From: Candidatus Omnitrophota bacterium
GTDB taxonomy: Bacteria > Omnitrophota > Gorgyraeia > Velamenicoccales > Velamenicoccaceae
Length of the DNA stretch: 10,087 bases
Assembly (NCBI GenBank): GCA_028717105.1
Contig: JAQUOM010000060.1
Coordinates: 1-10,087, forward strand
Direction of reading: 5' to 3'
The translations under genes were made by a program, and so were the position numbers. Within the stretch, counting starts at the first letter, position 1. Each line of letters starts with the position of its first letter. Positions 6,313 to 10,087 of the stretch are shown here, one piece after another. The notes beneath the pieces are model-generated. The model made no database searches. It worked only from the letters and a program-made list of their open reading frames with translations, and was not told the DNA's origin.

Positions 6313-7545
6313 ATGGCCATCTTGTTAATAACTATCGTCGTCACGATGGGTATTTCGTTCTTGTGTTCGGTCCTTGAGGCGTGTCTTTTGAGCTTGTCTC
6401 TTGCCGATATCGGGAGGATGGCGGAGAAAAGGCCGTTGGCAGCCAGGATATGGAAAAATTTTAAATCAAATATCGAAAGGCCCATTGCCGTCATCCTGAT
6501 CATCAACACATTTTCTCATACGGTGGGGGCGGCTTTGTCCGGCGCAAAATTTGAAGAGCTCTTTGGGCCCAAATGGATCATTGTATTTTCCATTGCCTTT
6601 TCCTTGGCCATGATACAGTGGACGGAAATCCTTCCTAAAACACTCGGCGTCAGGTATAACAAGGGCATCGCTGTTTTGAGCGCCTCGCCTCTCAAGTATC
6701 TTGTTTCTTTATTCAGTCCTTTTGTTTCGGTCGTCCATTTTTTAAACCGGCCGTTTGAATACAAAAAGGGCAAAGGGGCCGAATCAGGCCCGATCGAAGA
6801 CATATCGGTCCTTGCGCGCTTTGCCGCACTCGATAATATTATCAATAAGGACCAGGAAACGATCCTGTCTCAGACCGTCAAGCTTTCGGAGAAGAGGGTT
6901 TCGGATGTCATGGTTAAGCGCGAAGAGATGAAGGATTTGTCTACGGATATGTCTTTGACGGATGCCCTTCTTGAGGCCCACTTGCATCATCATACGCGTT
7001 TTCCGTTAGTCAGGGGCGGCAACAAGGACGATGTGGTCGGATACGTTAATTTTAAAGATATTGTGAGCGCTCTTCAGACGAACCCCAGGGATCCCTCGCT
7101 TCAGGGGATCTGCAGGCCTGTGCTCGAGGTAAAAGAAAATGAATCCGTGGCAGGCCTTCTCGGCAAGATCAGGAGAAGCTATCAGCATATGGCGATTGTT
7201 CGTCATGAAGATGGAGGGGTCGCCGGACTCGTGACCCTGGAAGACGTCATAGAAGCCATTATGGGGGATATAGAAGACGAATACGACCTGCTGCCCGCCT
7301 ATGTTTATCAGATCGCGGACAACAGATGGGTGGCAGGCGGAGGGGTCGATCTTGAAACTCTCAAAGAAAAAACGGGGGAAGATATCCCTGTTGTGAAAAA
7401 ATCATTGAACTCGTGGCTTATGGAATTATCCGGCAAGGCGCCGCAGGCGGAAGAAGAGGTCCGTTATAAAAACTATGTGTTTATTTTAAGAAAGATCCGG
7501 CGGTCGCATATTTACGAAGTGATCTTAGAAACGGGAAGGGCATGA
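6313..7545 (+). CDS. CNNM/DUF21 membrane protein with CBS pair and CorC_HlyC domain
   Basis: Member of the CorB/CNNM (often misnamed hemolysin) family, linked to Mg2+ or Na+ transport and membrane stress; integral inner membrane. The 410 residues comprise a CNNM domain (about 1-165) beginning with the helix AILLITIVVTMGISFL and the family SVLEACLLSLS segment (acidic Glu22). Further hydrophobic segments include PIAVILIINTFSH and IIVFSIAFSLAMIQWTEILPKT. Next come two CBS domains (about 190-250 and 255-315, ending LVTLEDVIEAIMGDIEDEYD), which in relatives bind ATP-Mg, and a C-terminal CorC_HlyC domain (about 325-408, with NRWVAGGGVDLETL). All parts look intact. It follows the antiporter by 56 bases. 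The transported ion and direction are not determinable. Confidence 0.9.
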   Translation: MAILLITIVVTMGISFLCSVLEACLLSLSLADIGRMAEKRPLAARIWKNFKSNIERPIAVILIINTFSHTVGAALSGAKFEELFGPKWIIVFSIAFSLAMIQWTEILPKTLGVRYNKGIAVLSASPLKYLVSLFSPFVSVVHFLNRPFEYKKGKGAESGPIEDISVLARFAALDNIINKDQETILSQTVKLSEKRVSDVMVKREEMKDLSTDMSLTDALLEAHLHHHTRFPLVRGGNKDDVVGYVNFKDIVSALQTNPRDPSLQGICRPVLEVKENESVAGLLGKIRRSYQHMAIVRHEDGGVAGLVTLEDVIEAIMGDIEDEYDLLPAYVYQIADNRWVAGGGVDLETLKEKTGEDIPVVKKSLNSWLMELSGKAPQAEEEVRYKNYVFILRKIRRSHIYEVILETGRA

Positions 7546-7576
7546 TTTTTGAGAAGGCGGTGCCGGTTCTTTAGCC

Positions 7577-8038
7577 ATGTCCAACAAGGGCGTCAGGGAA
7601 ATCATATCCGTTCTGGCAGGCGTTTTTAAGGCGCATCATGCCCCGCATGAAATCGCCCTGGGCGTGGCTATCGGCGCTTTTATCGCCATTCTTCCCCTCT
7701 ACGGCCTTCATACGGCGCTTTGTGTGATAGCGGCGATTCTTATCCCCAGGGCCAATAAATTGGCGATATTGCTGGGTACGAATATCTCTTTGCCTCCGAC
7801 CATAGCGACGATCACCTGGACGTCTTACGATATCGGCCGTTTTTTGCTTGCCCGCGAAAATTATCCGCCTCTTTCCTGGGATTATATCAGGAATTTTAAC
7901 CTTTCGAGGTTTAGCGAATTCTATTATCCTTTGTTTATCGGCAGTGTGGTCTTGGGGCTGCTGTGCGCCGTGTTTTTTTACGCGATTGCGTGGGCCATCG
8001 CCCGCCATTTTGAAAAAAAGCGTCTTTTTGAAAAATGA
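7577..8038 (+). CDS. DUF2062 membrane protein
   Basis: Small integral membrane protein of 153 residues in the DUF2062 family; its function is unknown. It shows the family pattern HEIALGVAIGAFIAILPLYG (about 25-44), then a helix LHTALCVIAAILIPRANKLA, and the amphipathic GTNISLPPTIATITW loop that in relatives reads as an N-P-x-T turn. A final helix (about 120-143) precedes a basic tail RHFEKKRLFEK. It follows the CNNM gene by 31 bases. No alternative in-frame start exists between the upstream TGA and the ATG. The nearest purine-rich stretch (GAAGGCGG, 7553-7560) is 16 bases away, too far for a good ribosome site. DUF2062 proteins often sit beside glycosyltransferases or lipid-related genes, a link not seen here. 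Confidence 0.85.
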   Translation: MSNKGVREIISVLAGVFKAHHAPHEIALGVAIGAFIAILPLYGLHTALCVIAAILIPRANKLAILLGTNISLPPTIATITWTSYDIGRFLLARENYPPLSWDYIRNFNLSRFSEFYYPLFIGSVVLGLLCAVFFYAIAWAIARHFEKKRLFEK

Positions 8039-8113
8039 TGCTGTCGATGATCGCTAAGGACCGTTTTTTTAAGAAGAATATCCAAAAGGACGCATGATAA
8101 AATGAGAGCCGCT

Positions 8114-8120
8114 GAGAGGA
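8114..8120 (+). promoter_or_regulatory. Ribosome binding site for the PEP/pyruvate-binding protein
   Basis: GAGAGGA ends 7 bases before the ATG at 8128. It supports that start for the long frame that leaves the window. Confidence 0.6.
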
Positions 8121-8127
8121 TTTGAAC

Positions 8128-10087
8128 ATGGTCAGCACGGGAGACAAAGGGTTGGACCAGGTCATCACCGGATTGCAGCTGGGCGATAATGTCGTCTGGC
8201 AATTGGATTCCATTGACGATTACCGGGGTGTCGTCCTTCCTTTTGTGAAAAAAGCCAGCGGGGAGAAGAAGAGGGTTGTCTACATAAGGTTCGCCAGCCA
8301 TAAGCCCCTTCTGAAAAAATCAAAAGCCGTTATCGTTTATACGTTGGATGCCTCGACGGGGTTCGAATCTTTTTCGGCCCAGATCAATCGCATCATCCAG
8401 AAAGAAGGCGAGGGGGTCTATTACGTCTTCGATTGCCTTTCGGACCTGCTTTTTGCCTGGTCTAACGACCTGATGGTCGGGAATTTCTTTAAGATTACCT
8501 GCCCGTTCCTTTTCGAGCTGCATACGATCGCCTATTTTTCGATTCTGCGCCACCGGCATTCCTTTATGACGGTGGCGCGTATCCGCGACACCACCCAGCT
8601 CCTTGTCGACGTCTACCATCACAAGAACAACTATTATATCCATCCGCTGAAGGTCTGGAACCGTTACTCTCCGACGATGTTTTTGCCCCACATTAGAAAA
8701 GGCGGCCGCTTCGTCCCCATCGCCAGCAGCGGCGATACGGCCCGTCTGTTCTCCAGCGTCTTTAAAAGCGGCGAGAGGAGCGTTAAGCAGAAACTGGACT
8801 ACTGGGACAGGCTTTTTATGAAAGCCGAAGACCTTTGCAGCCGGGCAGGCGTCTCACGCGCCAAAAGGGAACAGCTGGCCGACCAGATATCCAGGCTTAT
8901 TATCTCGCGCGACGAGAAAATATTGCGGCTGGCCGAGGATTATCTGACGTTGGAGGATTTTTTGACGATCAGGTCGCGGATGATCGGGACCGGCTTTATC
9001 GGCGGCAAGTCGGTCGGGATGCTGGTGGCCCGCAATATTCTTCTGAAGGAGAAAACGCTCCAGGCGGAGAAGTTTTTTGAGCCGCACGATTCTTTTTATA
9101 TCGGCTCGGACGTTTTCTATACCTATATCGTTGAGAACGGCTGGTGGAAGGAGCTGATGGCGCAGCGGACAAAAGACGGTTATTTCAGGCTTGCCCGCGG
9201 CCTGCGGGAGAAGTTGTCGGGCGGCATTTTTCCCGAGGAGATCAAAGAGCAATTCCGGCGTATCATCGATTATTTCGGTCAGTCGCCGATCATCGTGCGT
9301 TCCAGCAGCTTGCTGGAAGACAGCTACGGCAACGTCTTTGCCGGCAAGTACGAGAGCGTCTTTTTGGTCAACCAGGGGACGCCGGAAGAGCGGTTGGCCG
9401 CGTTCATCGGGGCCGTCCACAGGGTCTACGCCTCGACCATGAGCGAGGATGCCCTGGCTTACCGGCTTAAGCGGGGGCTGGACAAGGTCGACGAGCAGAT
9501 GGCCTTATTGGTCCAGCGCGTCTCCGGCGCCTTCCACAAGGGATATTTTTTCCCGGATGTCGCCGGCGTCGGGATCTCCTATAATACTTTTGTCTGGAAT
9601 AAGTCCATGGATCCGGAGGCCGGGATGCTGCGTCTGGTCCTCGGCCTGGGGACGAGGGCCGTTAACCGCGTCGAGGGCGACTATCCGCGCATTGCGGCTT
9701 TGGATGAGCCGTTGCTCAAGGCCCATGCCGGCGCCGGAGACGCGCAGCGATTTTCCCAGCACGACGTAGACGTGCTCAACATAAAAGAAAACGCCTTTCA
9801 GACGGTTTCTTTGGACGATCTTCTTGGCAAAAAGATAGATGTGCATCTGGATCTGATAGGGACAGAGGATCGCGAGGCCCAGGGCGCGGATGGCGCGCAG
9901 GAGCCTCGCTGGATCATTACCTTTGACAGGCTCCTGTCGCAGAACGGATTCAGGCAGAAGATGCAGAAACTCCTGAAAGTCCTGGAGAAGGCCTATGGAT
10001 ACCCTGTCGATATCGAATTTACCGTGAATTTCAAGGAAAGAGGGGAATTCCAGCTCAACCTTCTGCAGTGCAGGCCTATGTTGACCA
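8128..10087 (+). CDS. PEP/pyruvate-binding (PPDK_N-type) protein with N-terminal degenerate RecA/KaiC-like domain (3' partial)
   Basis: Open from the ATG to the right edge; 653 full codons are visible and the end lies outside. Residues about 285-653 match the PEP synthase/pyruvate phosphate dikinase ATP-binding domain. They contain GFIGGKSVGML (Lys at about 294), the RSSSLLEDSYG ATP-site segment (Arg391), AGKYESVFL, YFFPDVAGVGISYN, LVLGLGTRAVNR, and the closing LLQCRPM (Arg649). This domain transfers ATP phosphates to a carrier histidine in relatives; the swivelling His and PEP-binding domains, if present, would lie beyond the edge. Residues 1 to about 230 resemble a KaiC/RecA fold: TGDKGLDQVI at the start, where KaiC-like proteins have the GLD segment; strand VVYIRF; a Walker-B-like YYVFDCLSDLL (Asp102); and a downstream strand-helix pattern. 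The P-loop position (about 26-33, LDSIDDYR) lacks the GxxGxGK[ST] signature, so ATP hydrolysis there is unlikely. A helical, charged linker covers about 230-285. The base composition is GC-richer than the fluC region. The reaction in this organism is unproven. Confidence 0.88.
   Translation, partial: MVSTGDKGLDQVITGLQLGDNVVWQLDSIDDYRGVVLPFVKKASGEKKRVVYIRFASHKPLLKKSKAVIVYTLDASTGFESFSAQINRIIQKEGEGVYYVFDCLSDLLFAWSNDLMVGNFFKITCPFLFELHTIAYFSILRHRHSFMTVARIRDTTQLLVDVYHHKNNYYIHPLKVWNRYSPTMFLPHIRKGGRFVPIASSGDTARLFSSVFKSGERSVKQKLDYWDRLFMKAEDLCSRAGVSRAKREQLADQISRLIISRDEKILRLAEDYLTLEDFLTIRSRMIGTGFIGGKSVGMLVARNILLKEKTLQAEKFFEPHDSFYIGSDVFYTYIVENGWWKELMAQRTKDGYFRLARGLREKLSGGIFPEEIKEQFRRIIDYFGQSPIIVRSSSLLEDSYGNVFAGKYESVFLVNQGTPEERLAAFIGAVHRVYASTMSEDALAYRLKRGLDKVDEQMALLVQRVSGAFHKGYFFPDVAGVGISYNTFVWNKSMDPEAGMLRLVLGLGTRAVNRVEGDYPRIAALDEPLLKAHAGAGDAQRFSQHDVDVLNIKENAFQTVSLDDLLGKKIDVHLDLIGTEDREAQGADGAQEPRWIITFDRLLSQNGFRQKMQKLLKVLEKAYGYPVDIEFTVNFKERGEFQLNLLQCRPMLT

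Noticed and set aside
8102..8125. Seven-codon ATG frame before the 8128 gene as a leader peptide
   Set aside because: It has no ribosome site, no repeated amino acid and no attenuator-like hairpins. A frame this short is expected by chance.
8039..8127. Possible terminator (T-run near 8064-8070) and promoter (GATAAA near 8096)
   Set aside because: No stable stem precedes the T-run, and no acceptable -35 box sits at the right distance from the -10-like sequence.
8854..9420. 188-residue open frame on the minus strand
   Set aside because: It lies fully inside the PPDK_N-type coding region, and its translation shows no recognisable family pattern. It is explained by the GC-rich third positions of the plus-strand gene.
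9144..9769. Overlapping plus-strand frames of about 83-108 residues
   Set aside because: They are out of frame with the long PEP/pyruvate-binding frame starting at 8128, which stays open and carries conserved motifs throughout.

Overview
The window is a single-strand (+) stretch of bacterial chromosome carrying eight protein genes packed closely together. Two of them run off the window ends. There are no RNA genes, insertion sequences, phage genes or CRISPR arrays. The mix of genes is typical of an environmental, probably Gram-negative, uncultured bacterium: a multi-PAS sensor kinase, a stand-alone NAD(P)HX epimerase, FluC plus DUF190, a CPA-type cation/proton antiporter, a CNNM/CBS protein, DUF2062, and a large PEP/pyruvate-binding protein. 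An Omnitrophota-like or deltaproteobacterial-like lineage would fit, but this is an impression from family phrasing and nothing here fixes the taxonomy.

Layout. Bases 2-2791 hold the C-terminal 929 residues of a membrane histidine kinase (extracytoplasmic Cache-like sensor end, one membrane helix, four PAS domains, HisKA, HATPase_c). Its frame is open to the left edge, so its true start lies outside. Six bases later comes an NAD(P)H-hydrate epimerase (2798-3490). A 133-base gap then holds a plausible sigma-70 promoter and a weak hairpin with a T-run. It leads into fluC/crcB (3624-4010), DUF190 (4023-4355), an SRPBCC-fold protein (4381-4797), a K+(Na+)/H+ antiporter with a TrkA-C domain (4781-6256, GTG start overlapping the previous gene by 17 bases), a CNNM/CBS/CorC_HlyC protein (6313-7545) and a DUF2062 membrane protein (7577-8038). 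After 89 bases a long frame opens at 8128 and stays open to the right edge. It encodes a PEP/pyruvate-binding (PPDK_N-type) protein whose N-terminus looks like a RecA/KaiC-fold domain without a working P-loop.

How they may work together. The block 3624-8038 reads like an ion-homeostasis operon: fluoride export, monovalent cation/proton exchange and a CNNM-type divalent-cation or membrane-stress protein. Interspersed are two small soluble proteins (PII-like DUF190 and SRPBCC) that could be regulators or accessory factors. The epimerase (metabolite repair) and the kinase lie upstream and are probably separate functions. The most unusual item is the 8128 gene, with its apparent degenerate KaiC-like domain fused to an ATP-grasp-like phosphotransfer domain. 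I found no clear evidence of an entirely new system. The most promising leads are that fusion and the coupled SRPBCC/antiporter pair.
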